Shown here piece after piece: positions 1-10,324 of a DNA stretch of 64,000 nucleotides. How positions within the stretch are numbered: position 1 is the first letter of the stretch; every line of letters starts with the position of its first letter. This DNA comes from Amoebophrya sp. A120 (Eukaryota > Sar > Dinophyceae > Syndiniales > Amoebophryaceae): positions 11,267,655 through 11,331,654 of the forward strand of contig CAJINV010000004.1 of assembly GCA_905178155.1 (NCBI GenBank), in the 5' to 3' direction. The translations under genes and the position numbers were made by a program. The notes under the pieces were generated by a model that did no database searches, was not told where the DNA came from, and saw only the letters and a list, made by a program, of their open reading frames with translations.

Positions 1-452
1 GATTCCTTGCATGTCCAGTGTGACGTCGAGCGCAAGTGTTCCGTTTACGAAAGCATGTGAGCACACGCACAACAGCAGCGGCACACGTACGGATGTGTCA
101 AAACAATATCCCTTCAAAAACGTCAGTCCAGGTGGCAACTCCGGACGAAGAAGTTTTCTTCCACACCGTGCCCCCGACAACGCAGACTGTAAGCAAGAGG
201 AAAAACAGAACCGCCCCTGCTAGAATATCGATACAGAAAATTGCTTGCGGCAGGATGAGAGAGCTGAAACGCACAGACGGCAACTTCGCCGGTAGTTTTG
301 TATGTCCGAAGAATAGCGTAGGCCCTCACATGAGCGTGTATCAGTAGCTCTGTAGCGCTTCAGAGGAGTCGAATCGTGCTGACATCTGCTGCTTCTGCAG
401 AAGCAAATGTCAGCGTAATTCGTATGCAAACATAGCGCATTCATCCACTGTG
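1..452. other. Region downstream of GPAA1, no gene seen
   Basis: This is the 3' flank of the minus-strand GPAA1 gene. The short open frames on both strands show no domain, no splice chain and no consistent start. No RNA gene or repeat was recognised. Confidence 0.5.
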
Positions 453-3400
453 CTAGCAATTATCCGCAGGATATTTGAGCTCCTGTGCCGAAAAGAGGTC
501 GCGGTCAATCTGATCATCCTCATCGTCCTCTGCAGCACTCGTGGAGCCGGAGGACCGGGCGTCAGTATCTCTTCTTCTCTTCCTTGCGGCTGTTGTTGAT
601 ATGGTATGTTCATGTTGGTTTTTACCTTCGAACCCCCAGCACCTTGTGGTCGCCATCTCCTCTACTATCACCACCTTGTCCCCTGCTTGTAGTCTCAAGT
701 CCGTGCAGGCGACCTTGAATGCGCATTTTCGCAAAGCCTCCACGGTCGGTATGACCCGACTGAGAATCCCTGCCGCGCCGGGAAACACCGGAAGCTCTTC
801 CACGTTCTGCAAGGTGAGGAAATCGACGCAGTCCTTGTTCTCTGTGCTGTCGAAGTCGATGTTATTTGTCGTCCCGTTTCGCCCATTTTTCTGCATCCCC
901 CTCCAAGACACTGTAGTTTGCTCACACGAACCGGCGAGCACACGCAAGTCCAGAACTTTTTTCCTTTGTGGTATGATCTTATTGTTTTTCGTGCCCCCGC
1001 CACCGCCGGCCGAAGCTCCAGCAGAGGAGGAGAACGCAGTTGTCTTCACGGTTTGAACCCCTCCTTCGAACCCACAGGGAGAGGAAATGACGCTGGGAAA
1101 GTCGAAGAGGACAAAGACCAAAACGACCACGAAGGGCACGTAGAGAAAGCACAACACCGGGTACAGCACCGCGCCGGTGTGCTCGTAATCGGCAACGACT
1201 TTCCGGAGAAATTCCGGGACGTCTACACCGAGCAAATCCGGCACGGCAGTCTTGAGGATTACCTCGACCAAGTCGTCGGGTAGCATTTTCCCCACCTTCG
1301 GATTCGCCCGGGCGGAGCTTGTCGCGGTGTAGTAGCTTGGGAAGAGAAAACCATCCCTGATCTCCGCAAATCTGGGCACGTAGACCTCTCTTCTTTCCTC
1401 GGCGTCGACAGTCACGAGAAACACGTGGAAAGCGAGGAAGGAAAGAATCAGAAGTTGGCTGAACAGGTGTCTGCATCGCTGCAACGCCGTCCTTCGTGTG
1501 CTGCAAACCGAGAACCGCAGCGGCACCACCAAGATCAGTGGCGGAACCATTATCGCCGTGAAAAAGACCCCGAGCGCGTAGCAATACACCGTTAGAGCGC
1601 CGAGTAGCAGCGCGAAGGCGAGCACGCTCGCGCACTGCAACTCCTGGCCGCCGAAGCCCTTCTGCTGAATCTGCAGGGCGGTGAGAACGCGGCGGACGCA
1701 GTATCAGGATGCAAGGTGCCCGATGCCCTAAATAGATGAGGAAGTACAAGTATTTGCATGACAAAACGTGATCCAAGAAGAAAAGCGTCGGACTCGTTAT
1801 AATTTTCGTAGTGGTCTAGTCTGTATTTCTATTGTCGAAGACTTGGAAGTTTTACAATGAAGACATTTCAAAAATTCAGGACGAGGCGAGGCGCTTTATT
1901 TTTGCCGTTTGATACGCAAAGGAGCCACACGAAGTAAAGGAGTTTCAGCTGGCCGGACCGGAGATCGAAGAGACTTTCGTCGAAATTTTTCGCCGCGCCG
2001 CTAGTTCTTTCGACAAAGTCCGACAGCAACGAGAACCCGGTCGACTTTCTCCACGCCCCAGAAACCGCTTCCATGTGGCCGTCCGAGAAAAGAAGAAAAA
2101 CGGGCATTCCACTACACACCGCGATCGCGACGAGCTGGAACAGCCCATGGATCACCCCGCGGAAGTCCCGCCGGAACGGCACGTGGTCGGGGATGACCAG
2201 GAGGAGCAGGACCATGCCCGCAATGATGGCAAACACGGGGTAGTAGTAGAGCCCGGAGCTGACGTGGGATCGCAAAGTCGTCATGACGTAGGTGTTGAAG
2301 GAGTGGTGGAGCTGCTGCAGCACATTGCTGTAGTCCCGAAGCAACCCTTCGGTCGCCCCAGCTAGAAGTTGCAGAGACGGCGTGGCCTGGATTTCCAGTT
2401 TAGATATAGCATCAGCGCCGTCTGGGAAGGAAGTTCTACTTGTTGTGGATAGTTGTACCTCAGTGGTAAACAGCACGAACTTTTCATCGCCCCCCCGAGC
2501 CCCAGATTCTGGAGTTGTGACAGATGGAGCACCATTATTTGCATTTTCGTTTTTCGACGGTGCTGGAAAGGAGCGCGACTCAGTACTAAAGGAGGACCGC
2601 ACACCAGAGGGTGCGGACAGCGCCCTGACCGTGAACGCGGGGATCTGGTATGCCAAAAACCAGGAGTGCCCGGACTGGGTGCCGCCGTTCTGGGGCCCGA
2701 GATACAACAGGCTTTCCCAGGCGGAGCGCAGGCGAAACAGGTTGCCGCCGTAGCTGTAGCGCCGCGCCATCTCGACTTCGCGCAGGAAGGCGTTCACGAT
2801 ATCTTGGTTCGGCAGGAACCCGTTCACTATCAAATGTAAAAATGTCTGGGTCTGGAAGATTCTGAGATTTGTCATGCATGTTTTGCATGACCCAGGATGT
2901 CTGTAATGCACGACCGCGCATCACAGATTTTGAGAGGGCTTCCTGATGCCTACTCCGCATGACAAACGCCCTCCCCGCGCAGCACAAACTAGACTCCTCT
3001 TGCTGGTCATGCAATACAGATTTTGCTAGAGTCCAAAGTTAGCATGACAAGTTGCAATCTTCCAGACCCAGACATTTTTACATTTGATATTCACGCCCTC
3101 GATGTCCACCAGAAACTCCGCACAGGACACGTATTCAAGAAAAGAACACCATCACAATCACTTTTGCACATTTTTGCAATACAAAAATTTTTGTCATGCG
3201 CAAAAATGCATCACAGTCAAGAGTTATAGGCGATTCCCCTTTGTGTTTTTGCAATACAAGGAAAATTTGCCATGGGAGACAGATTTCTGATGCGAAACCT
3301 CCTAAATGTGATTGTGATGGTGTTTTTTTCTTGGATAACACGGTGAATGATTGCACTCCCAGCTGCTGGGTCATGGTTTCTCCTGCTCCGTGCTCATCTT

Positions 3401-4704
3401 CAAATGACGTAGGAGAAGAGGAAGGTGCAGCCGCAATTCTGTCACTCACGATAGTACTAGGTGAAGTAGTTGCACTTCTCTCGACCCGCACCGTGGCACC
3501 GTCCAAGTTTAAAATCACGGCCTGCCGCAGCAGCTGTCCGCCTGTCGGGAACACGCCGGCATTTTTGGCAGAAGCAGCGGACGACGACCGCCCGCTTTGC
3601 TCGTAGTAGGTTTCCAAGAACCTTTTCGCCGCCCTCCCGTGCGGGACGCTGCTGTCCAAGAACGCCACCACGCAGTCGCGGGCGAGCCACGGCGCGGTCT
3701 GCAGAAACCTCGCGATTTGGGTGCCGAACGCGAGCAAACCGGCGTTGACAGCGACGTCCTCAGCGAAGTTCATCTCGAACACGACCGCAATCCGCTCCCG
3801 ACCATCCCCGCGGGGCGAGTTGGCGATGGCGTACATTCCCAACACGCATGCACCCGCCGGGCTCTGCGACTCATCAGCTGTAGTTCTACTTGCAGATGAT
3901 GTTCCACCACCAGCGCAGCCAGTGTGTGTTGAAATTCTTGTTTTCTCGCTCTGTTCTTCTAACACCAGCTCCGTTTGCGTGCCGAGCTTCCGCAACTGTC
4001 GTGCCAGGTGGATGAGCAAGAGGTTCCTCTTCGCGCTTCTCTTTGCTCTCTTTTGAAGATTGGCGTCGAAAAGATCACTATGCACTTCTTTCTGGCCATG
4101 GTTAGAAACGGGCGCTCCTTCTCGAAGTAGTAGATCACCAGCAGTGGATAGTTCTGGTGGAGTATGAACATCCAACGACACGACTGTTTCTGGTTCGATG
4201 GTGAAGGTGGGCCGGTGGAAGCCGGGGATCGACTATGCTGTGCAAAAATATCTTCGTGCTGGTCGTACTAAAAATTGCAGTGCAGCAAATAAGTTGGAAC
4301 TAGAACCCTAAATCCCTAAAACTCTGAAACCCATCGTCGCTGCGATCCGGGCCGGTAGGCGGGAAGAAGATGTTACGTCGCCGGAGCCGTGGGTGGTCGG
4401 AACAGTATAAGACCTGGGCTCGTACTCGTACTATCTAATAAATTCAGCATTACAGATCCAATTTCCTCTCAAATTTTCCTTTTGCAAAACCATTCAGGCC
4501 TTTGGCTTTTTGCACATGCAATTTCCAGTACTGGTACGATAATTTTGCAATGCATATCAGACCGTGTTCCTCGATCTCCGTCGGGCGATCAAAGGCGTGA
4601 AAAATAGCAAGCGACACGTACCCAACCAGAACGATGACAACCGCAAGCGCGCGGAGGTACGGAGAACAGACGTAGCGTGCAAGCAGGTCGCGAACTTTTG
4701 ACAT
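453..4704 (-). CDS. GPAA1: GPI transamidase subunit GAA1/GPAA1, five or more exons
   Basis: This is the ER-membrane GPI-transamidase component that helps attach GPI anchors to proteins. Exon 1 (ATG at 4704) has an N-terminal membrane helix like GAA1. Exon 2 (about 4205-3344) holds the soluble lumenal domain. Exons join through two mobile introns, at 3132-3338 and 2828-3089, and the spliced text reads CAEFLVDIEGVNGFLPNQD, the family's VNGxLPNxD motif. Exon 4 (2827-1916) contains LHHSFNTYV and SSGLYYYP, again like GAA1, followed by membrane helices. A GT-AG intron (1671-1915) leads to exon 5 (1670-453) with further helices. The last 200 or so residues are a polar extension beyond the usual protein, making this product clearly longer than the usual roughly 600 residues. 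The exact exon 1/2 edges are unclear. The family call is strong. Confidence 0.88.
1671..1915 (-). other. GT-AG intron in GPAA1
   Basis: On the minus strand the donor reads TTTGC|GTATCA and the acceptor CCCTGCAG|ATT. Joining is in phase 0 and connects a hydrophobic stretch FVWLLC to IQQKGFGGQELQCA, keeping the frame open. It is about 245 nt and shows no terminal inverted repeats, so it is an ordinary spliceosomal intron next to the mobile ones. Confidence 0.7.
2828..3089. mobile_element. Introner-like element, family 1, in GPAA1
   Basis: The ends are an inverted repeat starting TATCAAATGTAAAAATGTCT, continued by GGGTCTGGAAG and its complement. A 5-bp direct repeat TTCAC flanks it (2823-2827 and 3090-3094). 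Removing the element plus one repeat copy restores GPAA1 codons GTG AAC GGG. A plain GT-AG cut would shift the frame here, so excision must be non-canonical or use the repeat. Length is 262 bp. Confidence 0.9.
3132..3338. mobile_element. Introner-like element, family 2, in GPAA1
   Basis: The right end read on minus starts TATCCAAGAAAAAAACACCA and the left end is a variant (TATTCAAGAAAAGAACACCA). The inverted repeat continues for about 28 bp. Flanking 5-bp repeats are ACACG (3127-3131 and 3339-3343). Removing the element and one repeat joins TTC ACC GTG TCC TGT GCG in frame, giving FTVSCAEF just before the GAA1 motif. Confidence 0.88.
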
Positions 4705-5592
4705 TTTATTTTGTGGTAGCGGTAATAAATAAGTCGGAACAATTTTGAACTACTTCTCTACTAGTGCGATAATGTCGCTAATCTTGCTTGTAATATCCAC
4801 GGCGGTGTGGGAATATGCTTCGGTCGTTCTCCTCGCCATAGATATCCACCTGAAAGATCATCGCCCTCTTTTTTTCTGTAAAAACAAAAGCAAAATCCTC
4901 GCCCCCCAACGTTTGTTTTTCCAGAGATAGGCAGAACGCACCACGTATCTGTTCTTATACCTCCGGAAAGTGTAATTTCGGCCAGGACCATGCGCCACAC
5001 GACCGAATCAATTAGAAAGTAAGTACAGAAGAAACACCTTGATGTTTTTCATACATCCGAAAACGTGAACGATGATCGGGTCGAAGACATCGATGGATGA
5101 AAAGCAACACGACCGCATCGTCCTACTGGATAGTATCTAAGACGAACCAACGCTATTCTACTTCATACCCTATCTGATCCAAACTACTGCGGCGCAACAC
5201 GATCATGACTGGGCTCTATGAGAATTCTAATGTGTTCTTGAACGCCGACCAAAATTAGAACGCAGCTTCATACTGAAATCCGTGCCACGCACAAAATTGT
5301 CTGCTTTATGCGCAAACAGCGGAAGGGCGAGCTGTGGCCTCCTGCACGCTTCGAGCCGGCCCTTCACGGTTATTGTGTGAAAAAAAGAACTCTGCGCGGG
5401 AAAGCTCTATGAGAGCAAGAACTGTAACTTAGATTGTCCGCCTGAAGATCCATATGAAATATATCATCTGACCGACCAAGTCGGTGACTCCCTATACAAA
5501 AAGAGAGTTGTCGAGCTAGCGAGCTGTGCTTTGGCTTTTTTCGGTTCTCTTCACTCTCACACCTCCCAAAGAACTAGACGACCAATTCACAG
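4705..5592. other. Spacer between GPAA1 and the Pex14-like gene
   Basis: The stretch separates the start of GPAA1 from the stop of the next minus-strand gene. It should contain the GPAA1 promoter and leader acceptor, but no TATA box or other named signal stands out. It contains only short open frames. Confidence 0.45.
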
Positions 5593-8500
5593 TCATTCTT
5601 TGCCATTCGCCGCGGCCTGCTCCTCCTCGGCTAGCAAATCTCGGATTTGCGGTCCGCCACGCACCGCCGTCCCAGCGCCGTTGCCCGCACTCGTGCCCGT
5701 GGATTTACTCCTTGCTGCGGCAGCATCTTTCGCAGGGTCCACTGGTTGCGCTTCCCCAACAGTCGCCTCTTGCCCGCTGGCTTGCGCTTCGGTCCAGAAG
5801 GAGTCAATGCTGTGCAATGACTCCGAAACTACATCCACGGCGAGCACGACTGGACACACGTCCGGCTGGATCGGCAGCGTGTTCGTTCGCGCGACTTCTT
5901 CCTGCTGCGCCTTATCCAGCCCGTAGGCGAAGTTCTGGCCCTTCTTCTCAAAACCAAGGAGCAACAGAATTTCGGAGGCCGCGATCTTGTTGCCCAATCG
6001 CTCCTTGAACCGGCTGGAGGCCGTGTTCACCTGTTGTTTTTTCAACTTTTTTTTGCGAAAAGGAAAATAAATCACTCGTTCACAACAACGCAACAATCGT
6101 GAATTCTTGGTGTTGGTCTGCGAGGTGGACGGTGTATAAAATAAGTACCACCCTTTCAAGAAAACTGCGAGATCTTTCTCTTTTTCAGAGACTACAGGTT
6201 CAGGTAGCGAAATCTTTTCCACATAGTACCTTTCTGTATTTGTCCTGCCCCGGGTGTTTCCGCAGGTTCTCCATCACTAGATACAGTATGCACTGGTAAT
6301 GTAGTACAACTCGCCGCAAACGTACAAGCGCAATTACGAATGACGTCGACTACGCATGACCACAACACTCCTGATCTACATCTACCAACCTTTATGTTAG
6401 TTTATTTTTCATTTAGATCTCATGACCTAGGTCGTAGGCTCCGGAATTTGCAAAATGCAAGTTCGTCCGTTTGTACGTGAACGGCAAGGGTAATTGAATT
6501 CTGAGTTTGTATTGCATAGACAGCATGTTGAGCGTCTTCGAGGCGTCCTGCTTGGTTTCGCAGGCTTTCACCAGCTTCAGGAGCAGCCGCTTCATCTCCC
6601 CCTTCCACTTTGTGATATCCTCCGCTGGTAGGTCCAGTCCGGGTTTACTGCTGGTTGCTGGCGCCGCACTTTCTTCACTCGTCTTCCCATCCTTTTCGTT
6701 GCCGGACCCCGGTGTTGCAATCGAGGTGGTTTTCACTGCCGCCGGTGTGCTTGTGCTGCTGCTCGACGCGGGCTGCTGTTCCTTCAGGTGACTAACTGCC
6801 GCGGGCATGGGATCCCAGAAAAAAAAGTGTCTCAGTCCCAAACCTTTGCAGACGTAGCCTGCTCAGCAATAACACAAATTCGCTCAGCATGAAACACCGA
6901 ATCTGTTATGCAGCTTCAGACGCGAACGAAAATCCGTACAAAAGGTAAGTACCCTACACTTCTTGCCTATCAAGCATGAGAAAAATAGCAAAACTGTCTC
7001 GAGGAGTTTCAGTGCTGTAAGTAACCAGTTGAGACTGAGATAGTGTTTTTTCTTGCGGTACGTGGTTGGGTCTCCTGGGGCCTGCTGCGCGACGTCGGTG
7101 GCGTGTGACGGCGTGGCGCTCGGCGTCTGCAAAAATACAGAATTTGTTTTGTTTAGAAAGTACAACAGCCGACTGATGGTAAAGGTAATTCATGCAGATG
7201 ATCCACTTCACTATATCCTTCCACGTTGCAACGCACTAGGACACAAAACACAACAAGCACACTTCTACACACAACCCATACAGAGACGTGTACAAACCCA
7301 AACTATGTTTTGCTCGAATACGTCAAAGCGCTTGGCCATGAGGCTGGCGTTGGTATCCAGCTTTGCTGCTACCACTTCCGCAAGCCGTTCGACGTCCAGC
7401 TTTGCAACGACGGAGTCGGCGATCTTTTCGCTTTGAAGTGGGTCGTCCTTGTTACCAACCTTGCTGCTTGCCGTTGCGGTACTCTGCAGCTGTTGCGTCT
7501 TTTCCATCAATTGCGATGTGTGCAGCGCAAAAGTGAGAGTGACGAAGCGTAGTACAAATTGCACCACGAGTAGTCTTCCCAACAACTCGGAAAAACCCTA
7601 TTGATTGGACATTCTAATACTGAATAGAACAGGGAAAGATAGAGAGATAAGAATTCGCACAACATCATGCAGTCTATGCAATTCTGTTATGGTATGACAA
7701 GTACACGATACTACTTTTGCACAGGATACGACATGGTCTGCATCAATTGCCCATTTTGTCGCGCCAGGTCTTCCTGCAACTCCCTGTTGCTTTGCTTCAA
7801 TTCCTCGACAACTCCCTTCAGCTGGGAAATCTCGTCGGCCTGCTTATCCATCGTCTGTTTGACGAGCAAGCCCGCGCCGCCCTGCTCGAAGTCGGCTCCT
7901 TCGAGGCCGCTCTCCAAGGGGGAGGGGCCTATGAGTTTTGGTTGTTTGACACGAATCGAGCAAAACTAAGGCAGCATTCATCAAAACCATCTTCTGAATC
8001 TAAAAATGGGATGACAATTCATTACATTGGGACCGGCGTCGGAGCCCGAGTGGGACATTGTACACTCAATAAATTTCATGTGGTACCGATCCCGAGTGAG
8101 ACGCCGGTTCGTTCCTGAATCCAGGTTTCGTTTTTCTGGAGCCAGCGGTACGCCAGGGCCCCGATGCTCAACGTATCGCGAGGAAGAAAGCTGCGACCAC
8201 AGCAACGTACTAATGCAATGCCAACACGACAAATGAGAAAAGAAATATCGAATTTCACGCGGACGAAGCCATGCATGATAAGTTTAAGTACGATCTTGTT
8301 TAATAAAGAACTCTAACGCAAGAAAGGCTTTGCTATCGTTGTGCTTGTTTTTTCATTGTTTGGTGGCATGCGAGCTTTTTCCTCTGGTGTAAAATGCGCC
8401 CGAAACTTGGAGAAAAGTGCGGAGGACGCTGGAGTCTGGAGATGCCATTTAGGTATATGCGATGTGATGTTTTTCTCTTGTAGCACCACAGGCGACGGAC

Positions 8501-9496
8501 AATGAAATTAGAATCTTCGTATATTCGTCTCTACACTGAGCCCCTGAGTCTGACTTTTTTCATCTCACCCGCAAAACAATCCATCTTACCATCGTTGTCC
8601 TGGTACAGATACGCAGGCGGAGGGTACACGACTTTCGGATTCGAACTAGAACTGGCCGACGCGCCCCCCGGCGCGGTCGGGGCCCCCGCTGCCCCCGTCC
8701 AGGTGCCTACCCTGCCGAGGGCCTCCGTGATCTCCTCTTCGGTGAGACCCTTCTGCAGGAGAAAGGTGCGTTTTTGGCTCTCCGACGCGGTCTTGCGGAC
8801 AGTGTCATGATTGAGGAAAGTTAGCGCCTGCTTGACCATATCCTCCCGCACCGGAAGTTTGGCTTGCGCATTTGGTGCCGTTCCCGGTGCCATGCCGGGC
8901 TGTTGCTGCATGTACGGATTGTTCGCGTCGCTGGCTCCGGAACCGCCCACACCGCCATTCTGCATCACGCCACTGTGTCAATTTTTCGGGAGTGTTCTTG
9001 TGTACGAAAAATCGAAACGAAGTAGACAGACTAAACGTAAACCTATGAATGGAGAGCAACTTATGTTAATTATGCACTCACTGTACAGTTTGACTTGTTT
9101 GACCTCCAAATCATTGTCATCACAGTAAATGAAATAAAGGGTTCTAAAGGCGACGACGACAGCGACTCGGCAAAAAATACAAAATCAAAAGCTTGAAAAT
9201 CTTTCTTCGCACCTGTTCCCGGCAATGCCGTATGGGTTTCCGCCGTATCCGTACATTGTTGGCGCAGGTGGTGCACCTCCGCCACCGCGCTGCGGCTGCG
9301 CTGCTCCGGGAGCCGCCCCTTCCGGATTATAGTTACTATCCGTCGGAGCAGCTGGGCTTTGTTGCGATGTTGACGTCGAGGAGGCGCTACTGGTGCCACC
9401 ACCTGCTGCACTGCCACCCACGCCCGTAGCTCCGTGCTGCGGTGGAACGTCCGGCGGCTTTGCGGGATCGTCGCCACTGCCGCTAGACGAGGACAT
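5593..9496 (-). CDS. Peroxin-14-like protein with a C-terminal PUB domain
   Basis: Pex14 is the docking protein for peroxisomal import receptors. Exon 1 (ATG at 9496) is a Ser/Gly/Pro-rich leader ending at donor AACAG|GTGCG. Exon 2 carries the Pex14 N-terminal domain, with VKQALTFLNHDTVRK and FLLQKGLTEEEITEAL. The next exons hold a short hydrophobic stretch near 8160-8215, then a Glu/Gln-rich coiled coil near 7735-7950 and another polar exon near 7310-7510, matching Pex14 order. Further exons on the same strand (about 6820-5593) form a PUB-like domain, with LYLVMENLRKHPG, DKYRK and, after a GT-AG intron, VNTASSRFKERLGNK and LLLLGFEKKG. PUB domains commonly bind Cdc48/p97. The splice chain to the PUB exons is plausible but unproven, so these could be two adjacent genes. 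Pex14 call 0.85; fusion about 0.55. Confidence 0.75.
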
Positions 9497-10324
9497 CTAC
9501 GTAAAAATGCTGCGGAATGTTGAAACGTCGTCCATAGCGAACATGCATCGAAGCAACAGTTTTGCCGATGTAGAAAGAACAAACCCAGCGGCCTCCTGCA
9601 GTAGCGCTATATTGTTCTGCTGGTGGCACTTCTACTTGTTCCTATTCATATTCAGTACAGAAGGCTGCAACAATCAGATACAGATTTTTGTCCACACTGA
9701 CATTGACATTTCTTTAGTTCTGTCCGACTGAGGAAACGCAAGGCCAAAGCTATCTCCATCAAGAAAGAGCACGCCGTGGTCGTACTAAGTACGACCACGC
9801 ACCGGGTTACGTGACAAAAAAAGTTCGAGTATCCGGATCCGCAGTCGCGCGCCGCTTTTTTTCCGAACAATTCAACGACCTTGTTGCATGTCAGTGTTTC
9901 AGAAAGTAAATATCTGTGCATGTGTTGTATTCATTTTTACACGAGACGGAGAAGATTAGTGCAACAAAGTACGCATCGGGATCTCTGATTGTGCGGACCG
10001 CACTGGGTCACTTCCATGGAACAAATGTGTAGAAGAGCAAGAGGATCATCTCTGGCAGAACGACGAAGAGCGACGTTACTCATTCAGCAGCAAACACAGT
10101 GACGCTTTGGAACCCTCGAAGCGGAGCCGAACACTCGTGACTGTTCCATTTCTGCGAAGAAATGTAGTAACCCGCTGGGCACCAGCAAGTGTGGTAGATT
10201 TATTGGCTTTATCTCAACTTGCCCTCACGTTCACAACACAACCTCGTTTACCTTTAGAGTGACCTCACAGCGAGGAACTTTTAATACCTCGTCTCTGCGA
10301 ACCTTTTCTTCCAGAGAAAAAAAC
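9497..10324. other. Spacer upstream of the Pex14-like gene
   Basis: About 0.8 kb with only short, low-quality open frames. A short inverted repeat GTCGTACT/AGTACGAC lies near 9778-9800. No RNA gene or element ends were seen. Confidence 0.4.

Noticed and set aside
4300-4332. Telomere-like words CCCTAAATCCCTAAAACT
   Set aside because: Only two or three imperfect units inside a GPAA1 intron; too short to claim a telomeric relic.
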